Below, in pieces: positions 50,386-63,466 of a DNA stretch of 64,000 nucleotides. The notes under the pieces were generated by a model. The model was not told the DNA's origin. It worked only from the letters and a program-made list of their open reading frames with translations, and did not search any database. Made by a program: the position numbers and the translations under genes. How positions within the stretch are numbered: position 1 is the first letter of the stretch; every line of letters starts with the position of its first letter. The DNA is from Vespula vulgaris (taxonomy: Eukaryota; Arthropoda; Insecta; Hymenoptera; Vespidae): positions 19,049,558-19,113,557 of the forward strand of contig NC_066587.1 of the NCBI RefSeq assembly GCF_905475345.1. Direction: 5' to 3'.

Positions 50386-51762
50386 TGCTGGCGATCCTTC
50401 TCGGGCACTGACAGGCGGCTATCGAAGATATATAAACTGAAAGAGATTTCGCGACAAGAGTTAACTCATTTCAAAATTGACGCGATCCGATTCTTGCGAT
50501 TCTGCGAATGATCTCTGTTCAAGGAGAGAACGCGCAATGGAACAAGGTTTATCTGGCCAGCACGGAAATACGAATCGCTTGCATATCATTTTGTAAGTAG
50601 GTATCGTTCGTGTCTTCCAAACCCTTATCATCAAACCTATTCATTAAAGCTGTAAGTAAACGCCATCTTCTTCTTTCTATTGGATCGTATTATTTTTTTT
50701 TCTCGCTAACGAGCACCGACGTACTCTCTTTCTCCGTATTTCTCCTTCCTTAATAACTCTCTTCTGTTGACACATTGATAAACATTTTCAAAATGAGGAA
50801 GAAAACCTTGGACCGAGACAGATAATTATAACGATTCGGATCGTTCTATCGATGAACTTGTTCGTTTTTTTAAGGCGAAAAATCAAATTAGCCACTATCA
50901 CGATACGTGCCAATTGTCTATCCACTCGAGTATCGGTAACTTTTAAAGATCAAATTGAACATGTATGGAAAATTCCTAAACAAATACCGAAGAACATATA
51001 TTTAGACATATACCGAAAATCATTCCTTGTTTTTATATTTTTTTGTCTTTCTTATGTCCGTCATTTATCTTTCTCAAACAATCGTTTTATATTCGATTAT
51101 TTTTATCACGATTGCAAAGAATCATTGATTAATAACTGAAAATGATTTATGACAGAAAAGAAAACAACGTCCATGTGATCGTCTTGTCGGAAAAAATATG
51201 TTTGTTTGATTCTTAATTTTTTACATATCATACATAATTTTGTTTTCAATATTAAAGGCTATATCTTTGTGCATTTCTGTGTATTTCGCATTAATCGGAA
51301 ATTTTATATTCTTATTTATCTAATCTCTATATCATGCCCGTTGTTTGACAAGATTAGAAGATCTGGAAATAAATTCGAAAGATCTTCTCGTGTGTCGTTC
51401 GACGAGATTTAATCGGTACGAATAATATATGTGGTTACGGAAAAGATAAGATGCTAGAGGTTTATAAAAAGATTATTGTGCCTGCCAACGGTAGTAACTT
51501 ACATACGTGTACGCTCCATCGAATATCGTAGCTTTAGAACGTAGTAGTGATTCTCAACTTGGCTTTCGCACGATTCCAAACGCGATTACAAATTTTTAAT
51601 AAAAAAGCGAAAGAAGAGAAACGTGGTTAAACGCAACCTTGACTAACGCCAATTATCTCATAAAAAATAATCGCAATACTAGTCGCAGCAATATTAATAA
51701 TAATTTAATGGCAATATTATTAATAATTTGCAATGATAATAGAGATAACAATTTATACGATA

Positions 51763-51829
<67 letters not shown>

Positions 51830-52025
51830 TAATAATAAAAATAATAATAATAATAATATCGATAATAATTAATAACAGATAATTATTAAAAAAGCATAGA
51901 TGCTTGAAATAAAATCTCTATGTAAAAATTCATCCTATTCAGCTGTCAGTCAACAACACTCGTATGCTTCATCCTATTTGGAATATAAAGACTTAGACCC
52001 CGAAAAAAACTTAGCAAGTTATACC
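50386..52025. other. Intergenic interval SLC26 to PPPDE-PUL gene
   Basis: 1.64 kb with the SLC26 promoter at the left and the PPPDE-PUL 3' UTR at the right. AT-rich, with an AAT array at 51766-51870. Short open frames near 50852 and 51206 have no recognisable similarity. Confidence 0.6.
51766..51870. repeat. (AAT)n trinucleotide array
   Basis: About 30 AAT units with AAC and AAA variants. Read on the plus strand it gives a run of Asn, an artefact and not a gene. Confidence 0.95.
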
Positions 52026-55000
52026 TCAACGTAGCTTCTTATTGACTTGATCGATTAGTTTGTCAACTCTCTCGGAAGTTCCACGAAATTTGTTTGGCTC
52101 TGGTCCGATCATCTGTATCAATTGCGGTACATCCTGTCCACTGATTTGCGTGAAACGCGCCAAGGACTTCATGCACGCGTAAAGCTGTTCCTCGGCTGGA
52201 CTTCCATTGAAATATTGTAGCAAAGCCATCGTCAGTTCAACGGCCACGTCGTCGAATACCTACGATTATTACGCCATAAAATGATCGTTATGTCGTTAAT
52301 AAGAACAGTTATATAGTACATAAACATTTCCGAATATCGTTGTGCAAATGTTTGGATACCTTGTCGTTTCTTTTTTGTTTGTTTGTTTTTTTTCTTTTTT
52401 CAATCATAAACGATTCACTGCAGGGAACTCGAATTAGACTCGAGTCACATATTTTACGTACGTATTTTATATAGGTACCTTAGAAATGCTGCCTTTTGGT
52501 AAAAGTCTCCGTAGATTTTTGCTTTTGTTCATTTTCTGAAAAAATAGTAGCCGATCTCTGGGAAGATATCCATCAACTGAACTGTTTCGCAGCAACGCAT
52601 ATATTACGAAGGAGCTAGTCCCGAAGCGTTATCCCGTATTACGAAGCACAATATGCGAAGTGTATAATAGATAATACATTATGCGGATTTGTCGACGTCA
52701 AAGTTAAGGGAAGTCGTTAGATCTTGACATTTTTCGATATCTTTGGCCTAACCAAAAGGAAATCTCGTGCGGATATATAGATAGATACGAAGAAGCGTTT
52801 ATTTAGCAATTAGCATTAAATCGTCGAAAGAAGCACGGCGAGACGTAGCTTTAACGCCTATTTATCTACCGATTACCATATATTAGTAGTAGGTATTTTT
52901 AGCAGTGCTTTTTCCATAACGAATCGATCGTTAATCATTTTTAATCCAACAATCAAATATCGGATGATCGAATGATAAAGATTATTGCTGGTTAAATCGA
53001 TGACCATCGAGATATACCTATGTAACTTCTTTCAAAGGAATCGGGAGAAATTTCACGAGCATAAAGCATCGTCTTTTTGGACGATGGTTAATCGAACAGG
53101 AAAGATACAGACCACAGTTTTTACCTCCTTGCAGGCTAAGTTATGGATGATGGCCGCACCACGAGTTTGCAACTCAAAAGAATTGGACAGCAAGGAGTGG
53201 ACCGCCACCTTCGTCGTCACCCTTATGTTGCTGATACTCTGATTCTGATGTTGCCATTCGGATATATAAAGTAACCACTCGGAACTGCTCAAATTCTCGA
53301 ACATGTTCGCCAACTAGAACGTACAAATTTATTTCTAATTATTATCATTATCATCTTTTTTTAGATAAAGAACGGAAGGAAGAGAACAATGCAACTCTAT
53401 GCGCTTACAAACTCGGCGAGCGGTAATTGTTCTTCCGGTGGATGACGATCTATATCGAAGGCATAGTTCATAAGAATGTGTTCCCTTCTATCCTGATGCA
53501 GGAGAAGTATTACGTCGTCCTTCAAAGCGGCAACGGAAAGTACATCGAGGAGCTTCACCCTTGTCTCGGTTGCTAACGATTTGTCGTAAAGTACGCGTCC
53601 TGCACATTTAATAGACGACGAAAGGTATTTATTAACGGTCCACATTTTTCGATTTATTCTATCGTTTCGATAAAGAAATCGAAGATCATTCGAAAAGAGC
53701 TTACCCACAAAATTTAAAAAATAATCTCCCAAAGCCCAAGAACCCTCGTTCTCTAGAACGTACTGTCGAAGTTCGCTCAAGCACGTTCTCTCCTCGTCGT
53801 TTAATTTCCCTTCTAAACAGTTGACTAACCCCTCGTATTCCGCCTTCACGTCGACGGTGTCTTTAAATACTATAGGAGGATCGCGTTGCCGTTTCTTCTC
53901 TTCCTGTTCCCGTTTCTCTTCCTCCTCCATTTGCAACACCCTATCGGACGGCAACATCTCCATCGTGGCACCATTCGCGGCTTGCATCTCGCTCACTGCA
54001 CCTACGATTATTCTTATCGATTATCTCTCGACGAAACACTCGAACGTCCTACGTAAAGAAAACTTTATAGGATCGCGAAAGAAAAAGAGATAGAAAGGTT
54101 CACCCTCGCTTTCCGCCATGTCCGCGTAATAGCTCGTCCCTGTGCTATTACTGTCGCTCCCTGTACCGTCTTTGCTTCCCTTCTCCTTCTTCTCCTTCTT
54201 TTTCTTTTTCTTCTTTCTATCCTTCTTAGCGAGCTTTTCGTTTATCACGTTTCTCCTTTCCTCTAACGCGATCGAGTTCAATCTAGCGTTTAACAATTAT
54301 TAAAGTTAAATTCGATTCGATTACGATGGAAGAGCAGATAGCGCGTACCTTGCCTCCTCGATTGCCGTATTCAAAAGCTGATATTCCGGCGAAGCCTCTC
54401 TTTCGATTCTCGCTTCTACGAATCTTTGGCCTACCGTGAAACCCGCGTTTGCGTTGCTACTTAAGCTTTCTATCAAAGGTTCTAGCGCTTGTCCGACGGG
54501 CCTAAATGTAATCGGGCGATTTATTTATTTTCAAGCTCGAGAGAGAGGATCGCTTTACAGATACAAAAGAAATTTCTCTATATACATTTCTTTCTCTCTC
54601 TGTGTGTGTGAGTGTGTGTATATATGAAAATATTCTATTAGATGTATGACCACATCGCGATTAGTATAATTATTAATATATAAAATCGATCCAGCGGTCC
54701 GTGTCGCTTAAAAATCTTTTCGATCTGACTCACGTTTGCAGTATCTCTTCTGGAAGATCGAGTATGTATTTGGGGATGCCCTTTCCCGCCAGAAAGTTGC
54801 TTACTTCTTCCGTGAAAGTGTTGCAGTTGTGCTTGAAGAGATTGTAGGTGCCCGGCCTGAAAAGATTCGTTTCGTTCTTTTTCATTGAAATCTCTTACAC
54901 CGACACCATTCTATCACGAATATCATAAAGCAACTAGACGTAATCCAGACACTCACGCGAACGTGGATGTTCCCAGGCCGTTGATGTATTCAAGGAAGAC

Positions 55001-55204
55001 CGAATAAGGTAGATAGGTCTCACCAATCTTCTCGACTTTCTGCGGATCGCGCAAGTAGGTACCACCCTGCAATTATCCGAAAATGTTTTTTTTTAATATA
55101 CGAGACAAAAGAAAGAAGACTCGTTCCAGGTTCCGTCAATGTCAATTTCTCGAACTGGCTTCTCGTCTGTCGATGCATCCGCCACGAATTTCTCGCAACC
55201 CTCC

Positions 55205-55260
<56 letters not shown>

Positions 55261-58200
55261 TTCTCTCTCTCTCTTGCTCGCTCTGAGATACGCCAGAGAG
55301 TGCAAACGTAATTTTAGAACGACGACAAATCCACGCTTCCCTACGTGAAACGCTCAAAATAACTATTTGCTAACGCGCGCGTCAGATTCGTGAGCGTTTG
55401 TGGCATGAAAAGCGAAGGATAGAAAAAGGCGGAAGAAAGCGATGGAAAATGTAAGATAAATGATAAGACGGCATAATACTTTATATCGTTTTTTTCTTGC
55501 ATAAATAAATTTCATTGACACGTAGAAAAGATATGATAATTTTCTTCAAATCTATCACCAACGCACGAAGGACTCTCATGAAATGTACATCTATTTTTTG
55601 CCGAAGGTTCGTATAGATCAAAATTGTACACCTTGGAAAATTGCGCAAAAATTTCGGGACAACCGATTGAACGAATTTCAAGAGAGGGAGAGAAAGAGAA
55701 AGGCATCGATGCTTTAATACGTACAAAAGCACGAAATTTGATCTGCTTCGTTAGCGTTCTTTCTTGATATCCTTCATTTTTCTTTTTCAAAGTAGATATA
55801 TTTACGTACGTTTGCACTCGCAGTTCATGCTCGAAATATACGATTCGAGAAACACGATAAACGCAACACTAATGAAATTTTACACAACGTAGGAACGAGT
55901 TTGAACGGACGTGGATGAACGAACTTGGCGATGCTTTCGCCTCCGTAGAGTCAGGACGGTAAAACATAGAACGGGAAAGAGCTATGAGAGTGAAAGTATA
56001 CGCGCGCGCGCACGTTCGTATGTGTGTGTGCGTGTGTGAAGCAAAGCGAAAATTATTTTTAGATTAGACCAGACCAAATTTAGTACCTGCTCGTCTCTAG
56101 CGTATCATATGGCCAGAGCGACGAGTTACTACGATCGGGCCCTACGATGATAGCCACGTTACGTGCCAACGACGAGCCAATACGTCTCGTTCTTAGGAAA
56201 AGCCGCAAACGTAAAAGAAACGTAGAAGAAACGAATTTGAATGAGAGAAAAATCTTCAAATAGAAATGAAGTATTCTTCTCAAATAAACAAAAATATATT
56301 GAAATAATAAATTGGAAGGTTTAACTACAATTTTTAGGATGTTTTAAAATTAAAATGAATATAAAACTGTAAACTCGAAACGGGTACTTAATCTTAAAAG
56401 AAAAAAAAAGTGTGCAAGAAGTTTTTCGAAAAAAATGTGCGCAATAATGTAGAATCGCGCATAAAGATGTATAAAGGAGAAGAAACGTTTGTCCATGTAA
56501 CAAAAGTTATTTATACTTATTTATTAAGGGCATCTCGCCAATTATTTCCTACGCGAAATATCGTACGTAGAAGGAGGTAATCGTAATAAAGATTTCTTTT
56601 AGGTTCATACTTTGCTGGTACACTTACCGGCCTGGCACTTTGTATCCCAACAGGACCAAAGAAGTATTCTCTGCCATAGGCAACGATCCCCGTATGCCAT
56701 ATTCCCTCCAAATGTCTGCCTGCGAATACGTTAAGGATTAACAAAAATCTATCAACTTTGATATTTTATTTGCAAGGACAATGAATTTGATTGGAATCTT
56801 CCGAAGGAAGCTAAGAGAAGCAACAAAATCGGTTGCTCGTAGAACGAACGCGAACGCGACTCAAAGTCGGAAGGCATGATCTACGAGACGCTGGCTTTCG
56901 TTCTCGTCTCGAAAATAAAGTCCACCGGTGTTCGCTCGTAAAACGAAATATGCACCAGAATCATCTCGTACGAAGCTCGAAGAGGAAACCTCGAGACGAA
57001 TAGTCGTTCCTTCGACCTACTTTCTTAACGCGGAAATAGCTGTTAGCGTTCACGATATTCTTATTACAGTGCGTTTTCGCTGGATTTGAAAAGTGAAATT
57101 CGTCGAACGTAATATTCATTTTTCATAGGCGTCGACCCTTTTATCACTGTAACGACTGTTTTTTTCTTTAACGAACGCTTCGACTCCCACGCGAAGTAAT
57201 CATGAATCACTGCCAATTAGTTTCGTACGAACGTTACGTTCGAAAAATTTATCAAAGGAACGTACGAGTCTGCACTCGTGTTTCTTATTATGCAAAATAC
57301 GAATGCGCGCGCGGAAGAGATTAGATGGATTTAAAGATACCGACGTCAAATTGGCTCAATCGACGTTAACAACGTTAACGCGTAACAGTTGGCGAGAAAG
57401 ATCTTTTGATAAAATCAATGCGTTTCTTATCGTCGGTTATCAACCTTGTAGCTTCCTTTATCCGTACGTCGATAAACGCAGAGATGCGCACGTGCGCGTA
57501 TAAATAACGTACGTGCACGGGAATCTATGCCAATTCTGGTTATACTAAAGAATCTTCGCGGATAATCACGGCGAATGCGATCGAAAATAGATTCGCGAGA
57601 TCTTCGAGTAAGCGTCGCGAACGAATCACGTGACGCGCGAATTTCTCGTGGAGAAGAAAGACTGCATGCCGCTTTTGTAAAGATTCGCTCTATTCCGATC
57701 GCACGAACGTATATACTTTCGCGATGAATTATACAAACGAATGTGTGTTCGTTATTATACGAATGGGATCATTTCTACGCAGTAACCTCTACGCGATGGC
57801 TGCTCGAGTAACGATCGCAATAAAGAACTCCTTTCCGAAGCTTCTTTGAATTTTTATTAGCATTTTTTTATTTAGTTAGAAAAAAAAAGAATAGTTTCGC
57901 CTCGAATAAAATCAACAACAGGATTCAACTATTCGACAACGATGGCTTCAATTGGAACGAGGAATAATTCTTTATATCAGGAAAATCGTCGTAGACCCTG
58001 TAACATATTGGATCGTTGTCGAGCAAAGCTTAACGAACGAAGATGATTAAGATTAACTAAGAAAAATGACAACCGAGCCGAGATCATTTACGTGAGATCG
58101 CCGTACGGAAGAGATCTAATCTCAAAATAAGATAGAATTTGGTCGTTTCCAATCCGATACGTCGCATTGGATTCGACTAAATTTGGATTCCACGCGTGCA

Positions 58201-60621
58201 CTGACGTCACAAAGAGAATATTTGTTAACATCGTATTTACATCGCATCGTCCGTCTCTTTCTCCTATCCAACTTGACACAACACCTACGTCAAGAAGCGA
58301 TCGTCATTGAATCGAAACAAAGATGCCATCGTATGATTCACGATCCGAATGAGCTAGCATCGACTGGCGAGCACAAAAATACATCGAAGAAAAAAATGTT
58401 CTCGATCGGAAGTTCCTTCGTCGATTACGCTTACCTATCAACATATGAGACATCATAGCTGCCATGCCTTTCGTCAGATCGTAGATATACAATTCGACCG
58501 TTGTCCTTACATCCTCCGTGTTATCCATTTCGCCGCTGATCTGTATTAAACAATCCAAATTCGCCATTAATCATTTCTTATCGTCATTGGTCCAGACGAT
58601 AAATAGTTTATCGCTCGGTACGAAATCCTTCGATCTTTAAAAAGACGAAGCAGCATCGATCGGCCGCAAGACTCGAGCTAGCTTCCGAGTTACCCTTCGG
58701 ACACCTGATTTTCAACCAATTCAAAATGTTCGCGAGATTTGCGCGGAATTCGAAGATTCGTCCCCTTCGAGGAACTCTCTCGATACCGATCAACGAGTTT
58801 CGACGAAACGATGAAAATCGAGTAAAAAAATGTCACGTGCGCAGAGATATACGTAGGTCATTTTGACTATGGATAAACCTTGAGAAAATTGGATAGAGAA
58901 TTAAGGATCGAGCACGGTGTTCCGATGATACGAGCCGACGGCATCGGAAGACGGTAGACTTTTACGGTGGTTCTTTCGAAGCAACCCCGGGGAACGTCGT
59001 CTCCTTACCTTTCCGTTTTCGGATCGATCGTCGATCCGTTAACAGGTGGATTCTATCGATCCCTCGAAGCCACCTCGAGGGTGGAAATAATTATCGATCG
59101 AACGATTTCTCCTTACACGGAATCTTACGCGTATAGAAATAAAACGATAAAATGGATGAAGGAAGATCAAAGTGTAGAAAAATAAAAACGATAACGAGAG
59201 TTGGTGGATCGAACGAGTTGGGGCCTACGATTTCCGGCTCTCGCTAGATGGCTACTGGTGTGCTAGCAAATGCAACTGACCTCGCAACTGAAATCTCTTC
59301 GCACGGCGTACGAGTACGGCGTTACGGCGCGATAGTCGTTCTTGCCAGGAAGAAACGGTAAAGAGGTAAGAGGGTCATCGCGCGAAGGCAGCGCCTGTCT
59401 ATTATCTACCTACTTACCTACCTACCTACCTACCCACCCACCCACCCACCTGCCCACCTGCCTACCTACCTATCTCTGCCAATAACGATGCGAATAACGC
59501 TTCAAAGGCTGTCAATGCCACGGTCGCTGAGCGATCGGTCATTCGTCGTGCGACCGATCGATCGATCGATCGATCGATCGACTTTGGATTTTCTCGATCA
59601 TGACGTTGCGTAATAGAAAATCGTCCCACCTTGCGTTTTCGAGCTCTCATCGTTTCGTCGGGAAACGATCGCTTTCCCGAGTACATATTGAATTCAAGGA
59701 TATAACGTGTCAATGTCCGCTTTATTTACGATCAAAGGTCGTACGATCACCTGGTGATTGGCAAGCGACGTTACCGTGGCCTTGACCAACTACGAAACGC
59801 ACGAGCATTGCCGCTTAATCCGAGTTAAAGGAGAACGTTGCGTCATCTTTGCCAGCTTTCTTTCCTCTCGAATGGGAAGAGCGATCGACCTTCGATCGAC
59901 GGCCCGTTCGATCGGATAAATGAAAAAGAGAAATATCTTCGTAATCTCGTCGTCGTATTCGTTACGAATGAACGATGCTTGAGATTCAAATGCTCCTTAT
60001 TAAACACATATAAGTAACTCGACGCAGTAAGTAACGATTCGACGATGCGAGATCGAATCCGAGTTTGCTCGAATAAAGAGAGGACGTCACGCGGATTGAA
60101 AGATCGATCTCGCATCCATCTAATAGAGATCCTCGATGTTATAACTAGTTACTTACGTTGACTCTCTGCGAGAAAGAAATGTAACTACGTGAAATGAAAC
60201 GCGGAACAAAACGAGAAATGGGGCAACGAACGATAAAGGAGAGGCGAGCGCGATAGACGCGTTACTTTATATTTCCCCTTCCCAAGTCGAAGGTAACGAG
60301 TGACACGAAGAGATAAAGAGATAAACGTTTCGAGGAGCACCTTCCGCCTGAAAACATATCTACCGATCGGTAACGAGGGTTGCATACCGTCGAGGGGAGC
60401 TACGAATTGGTCCGGCAAAGAAAGTAAGATAAATCGAAGGGAGCAGTCTGGGAGTACGGATAAAGATCGAGAAACCTCGGAAGCTTCGCTGTCGAGAAAA
60501 AGTGAAGGAGGGAGAAAGATAGAGTGTCGTCGAGAAGAAAGAAAGGAAAAAAGAGAAAAAAAAAAAAGAAAGAATCGCGAGCAACGCGAAGCATAAGACT
60601 TACCTCTTTTCTATCCGTCAT
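52026..60621 (-). CDS. DeSI-1-type PPPDE desumoylating isopeptidase fused to a C-terminal PUL-like domain
   Basis: Eleven exons, 60621-60604, 58540-58435, 56719-56628, 55066-54957, 54856-54734, 54501-54349, 54282-54104, 54001-53705, 53599-53409, 53313-53125 and 52259-52026, encode 563 aa with phases agreeing throughout. Residues about 17-155 are a PPPDE cysteine isopeptidase close to vertebrate DESI1 (ELYIYDLTKGMA; LEGIWHTGIV with catalytic His50; YNLFKHNCNTF with catalytic Cys120). Residues about 200-300 are a charged linker with a Lys run, then Met/Glu/Gln-rich sequence. Residues about 310-563 are helical repeats resembling the PUL domain of PLAA/Ufd3 (RVKLLDVLSVAALKDDV; TRGAAIIHNLACKE; LYACMKSLARF). 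DESI1 alone is 168 aa, so this is a long architecture. The six-codon first exon, 2.1 kb away, is the least certain; starts at 58567 (MANLDC, reading through the acceptor) or at internal Met 58528 are alternatives. Confidence 0.88.
55208..55275. repeat. (CT)n microsatellite
   Basis: CT run with one ATCT interruption in the intron between PPPDE exons 3 and 4. Confidence 0.9.
56720..58434 (-). other. Intron 2 of the PPPDE-PUL gene (1.7 kb)
   Basis: Separates the first PPPDE strand (LYIYDL) from the catalytic His exon. CpG-rich unique sequence without recognisable genes or repeats. Confidence 0.7.
59405..59473. repeat. (CCTA)n/(CCCA)n tetranucleotide array
   Basis: About 17 units, CCTA blocks flanking a CCCA block. 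Confidence 0.9.
59551..59581. repeat. (CGAT)n self-complementary array
   Basis: About seven CGAT units, the same motif as at 41937-41996; self-complementary. Confidence 0.9.
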
Positions 60622-61029
60622 CGTGATGGCTGCTGCGTGCGATTAGCGCTGACAGTGGCAGGACGGTAACCGTTTGGTGACGACCGTTGCTCCTTTGGTT
60701 TCTTTCGACGGGGACGTGCGTCGAAACGCGGGCTTTTGTTGCTCGACGCGGAGCGTCTCGCGGGATCGTTCTTTTCTCCTCGAAACAAAAGGTGAATTTA
60801 TTTGGGAAGGACCGATAGAAAGGAAGCGTTATTTCGAAAGACAAAACGTCTCGAATCTCCCCCGAAATACGACTAATACCGTTAAACGAGAGAGCGCCAA
60901 GAGGTTAGGGTATCGAACGTTGACTCGACAATTTTTTCGCGTCTCTTTAGGGAATTTTCTGACTTTGCGTTTGCCCAGGCAAGAGGAACAACGGATTGAA
61001 CAGCTGATGTTTTACTCAACACCGGCGAA
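60622..61029. promoter_or_regulatory. Divergent promoter interval PPPDE-PUL / NPL4
   Basis: Only 408 bp separate the two proposed start codons. No TATA box is obvious. A 126-codon plus-strand open frame beginning at 60674 crosses it in a different frame from NPL4 and has no recognisable domain. Confidence 0.55.
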
Positions 61030-63466
61030 ATGTCAAAATCGAGACAAATCGTAAGTTGATCCTGAATAAACGGTTAAGATTCCGAAAAGGTGGATGCTAC
61101 TCGTTAACTGCTTTTTTGCTTCTCCGACTTTCCCGACTAAACGATGATTTACTTTTTCCTGCACATGTAATTAAAAGGAGACCGTTCCACGCGGTATTAT
61201 TGCAGTAGCGTACAAGAAATTCCAAAACCTTGTGTCATCTCGCGATCCGAAATTTTCTTTGCATCCATTCTTTACGGATTTCTCTTAAATATACGTACGC
61301 GTGACCAATGATAAAATGTTTTTATTTGAAAATATTCTATTCCGTTCGCTATAAACTTGTTAAGAAGTTCCAAAAAATTATATAAAAGGAATCCGTCTGC
61401 GTTGTCATTTCTGTTCCACCTATTCAAAGAATTTCAAATTATCTAACAAATCAATATCGATTATTCTGCGATAAAACCTTTCTACTCGTGTACACGTTTC
61501 ATTCTTTGTAGACGCTACGAGTGCAGTCATCGGAAGGGACGAAGCGCGTGGATGTGTATTTATCCGATGTCGTCTTTACGCTCTTTGAAAAAGTTGGTAT
61601 TGCTCGTCCAACGTCTTCCTAATCCCTTGATTATATCTCTCTTATACCCCGTGGTAACGAAGTCTACGTTTGATTATATTCTTTCAGGTGTTTAACGCTT
61701 TCAATTTGAAGAGTTTTACGTTTGGACTCTACAAGCAACGAAATCATCAAGACGAAATCATAAGTACTCGCAGCAAAACGCTTTCCGAGATAGGTCTTTC
61801 GCACGGCGATATGCTCTACCTTGTGCCATTTAACGGCGCACAGCTTTGGAATACTCCATCTGCCAGTAATAATTCACATAATTCTTTCGCAGGTTCGTAA
61901 TGTCTATAATTTTATGTTGATGATGTATACTAACGTTTGAAACGTCAAATAGGACCGACCGATGCAGGAAACAATACAAACCGTGTCGTGCAAAGTTCAA
62001 ACGTGATCGGTTCGCTTCGTAGCCTGCCAAATGTGGCGGAAGACGACATAGATGAACAATTGTGGAAACTGGATGGAAAAATACAGAGAAAACGCGATGA
62101 AAAACTGTAAGCGAATGGAGATATATCTGTAGCGAGAAAAAAAAGAAATATATATGTATACACATATGATACACTTCTTGTACAGTTGTCGTCATGGCGT
62201 AAATGGATGTTGCGTACACTGCTCTCCTTTGGAACCCTTCGATGAGCTTTATATGAAGGAACAAAATATCAAACATTTATCCTTTCACTCGTATCTCAGG
62301 AAACTCACTGCCGGCGTTGATAGGTAAAACTCTCTGTTATAAAAGATAAAATCGTATAGAATTCTATTCTTCCAATTATTTTTCTAGGGGCAAATTTATA
62401 CAATTAGACGACATATGCTGCCGAGTAAAGACTGGTTGCAAAGATCATCCTCCATGGCCTAGGGGTATTTGTAGCAAGTGTCAACCTAGCTCTATCACTT
62501 TGAATCGTCAAACTTATCGTCACATAGACAACGTCATGTTCGAGAATGCTAGTTTAGTCGAACGTTTTTTGAACTACTGGAGAAGTACCGGTCATCAACG
62601 TATTGGATATTTATACGGACGATACGAGATACACACGGATGTACCGTTAGGGATTAGAGCAGTTGTCGCGGCTATATACGAACCTCCGCAAGTGAGTGCG
62701 ACGTATTATGAAATAAAATAAAATATCGACTAAATCGTTTACCGATCCATTCCGTTAAGACGATATAATAATCGACGTATGAACTTTTTGACTCTTTCAG
62801 GAAAGTACAAAGGATTCTATAAAACTTTTGCCAGACGAGAAAGAGGCATTAGTCGATGAGTTAGCTCGATCTCTCAATTTGAAGAGAATAGGATGGATCT
62901 TCACGGATCTCATAGCCGATGATGTGAAGAAAGGAACGGTATAACATTACACGTAGCCTTAGCACATTTCATAACGACCAACGATCGTTGGTCGCAGTGA
63001 AACGGTATAATATACATAATACGTTATATGTTTATTAGGTGAAACATGTCCGAAATATAGAGAGCCATTTCTTATCGGCGCAAGAGTGCATTATGGCAGG
63101 GTACTTCCAAAATCAATTTCTTAATCCTTGTCGTTTTTCACCCAGTGGTTATTTTGGTTCCAAGTTCGTAACTGTTTGCGTTACAGGTAAATTCAGAAAA
63201 TATATCGTATCATTATCGTATTGCAATTAAAAAAAAAAGGAAAAGAAGAAAAAACTGTATTATGTACGAATCGGTAATAACACTTTTTATCGTTACTATT
63301 TGCAGGCGATGATAAAAATCAGGTTCACATGGAAGGCTATCAAGTATCAAATCAATGTTCTGCACTGGTACGCGATGCATGTTTGGTCCCTACGAAAGAT
63401 GCACCGGAGCTGGGCTATGTAATCGAATCGACCGATAAACAATATGTTCCAGATGTCTTCTACAAG
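61030..63466 (+). CDS. Npl4: NPL4, p97/Cdc48 cofactor (nuclear protein localization protein 4), partial 3'
   Basis: Nine exons are present: 61030-61050, 61512-61592, 61688-61892, 61953-62106, 62186-62323, 62388-62691, 62801-62938, 63039-63186 and 63306-63466 (450 codons); the rest lies past the right edge. With UFD1 it recruits ubiquitinated substrates to the p97 segregase. Residues about 8-80 form the ubiquitin-like p97-binding domain (TLRVQSSEGTKRVDV; GLSHGDMLYLVPF). Next comes the zinc-finger region with CRHGVNGCCVHC and CCRVKTGC/HPPWPRGICSKCQ, then the MPN-type domain (YRHIDNVMFEN; FGYLYGRY-like IGYLYGRYEIH; IGWIFTDL; FLSAQECI; FGSKFVTVCV; VEGYQVSNQC-like MEGYQVSNQC; VPDVFYK). Exon 1 is only seven codons (MSKSRQI) and the exon 2 donor (AAA|GTTGGT) is weak, though phase and protein continuity support both. 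Confidence 0.94.

Larger units (their letters stand above)
58541..60603 (-). other. Intron 1 of the PPPDE-PUL gene (2.1 kb)
   Basis: Separates a proposed six-codon first exon from the PPPDE domain. It contains a CCTA/CCCA tetranucleotide array (59405-59473) and a CGAT array (59551-59581). No other exon was recognised. Confidence 0.6.

Noticed and set aside
51639..51872. Asn-rich open frame (about 35 consecutive Asn)
   Set aside because: It is an AAT microsatellite in intergenic sequence with no upstream exon or conserved flank.
59405..59581. Regular repeats that might suggest a CRISPR-like or satellite array
   Set aside because: Simple tetranucleotide microsatellites with no spacers, in a eukaryotic intron.
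60674..61054. 126-codon plus-strand open frame overlapping the NPL4 start
   Set aside because: No domain; NPL4 starts in a different frame at 61030, and that frame links to the ubiquitin-like domain.
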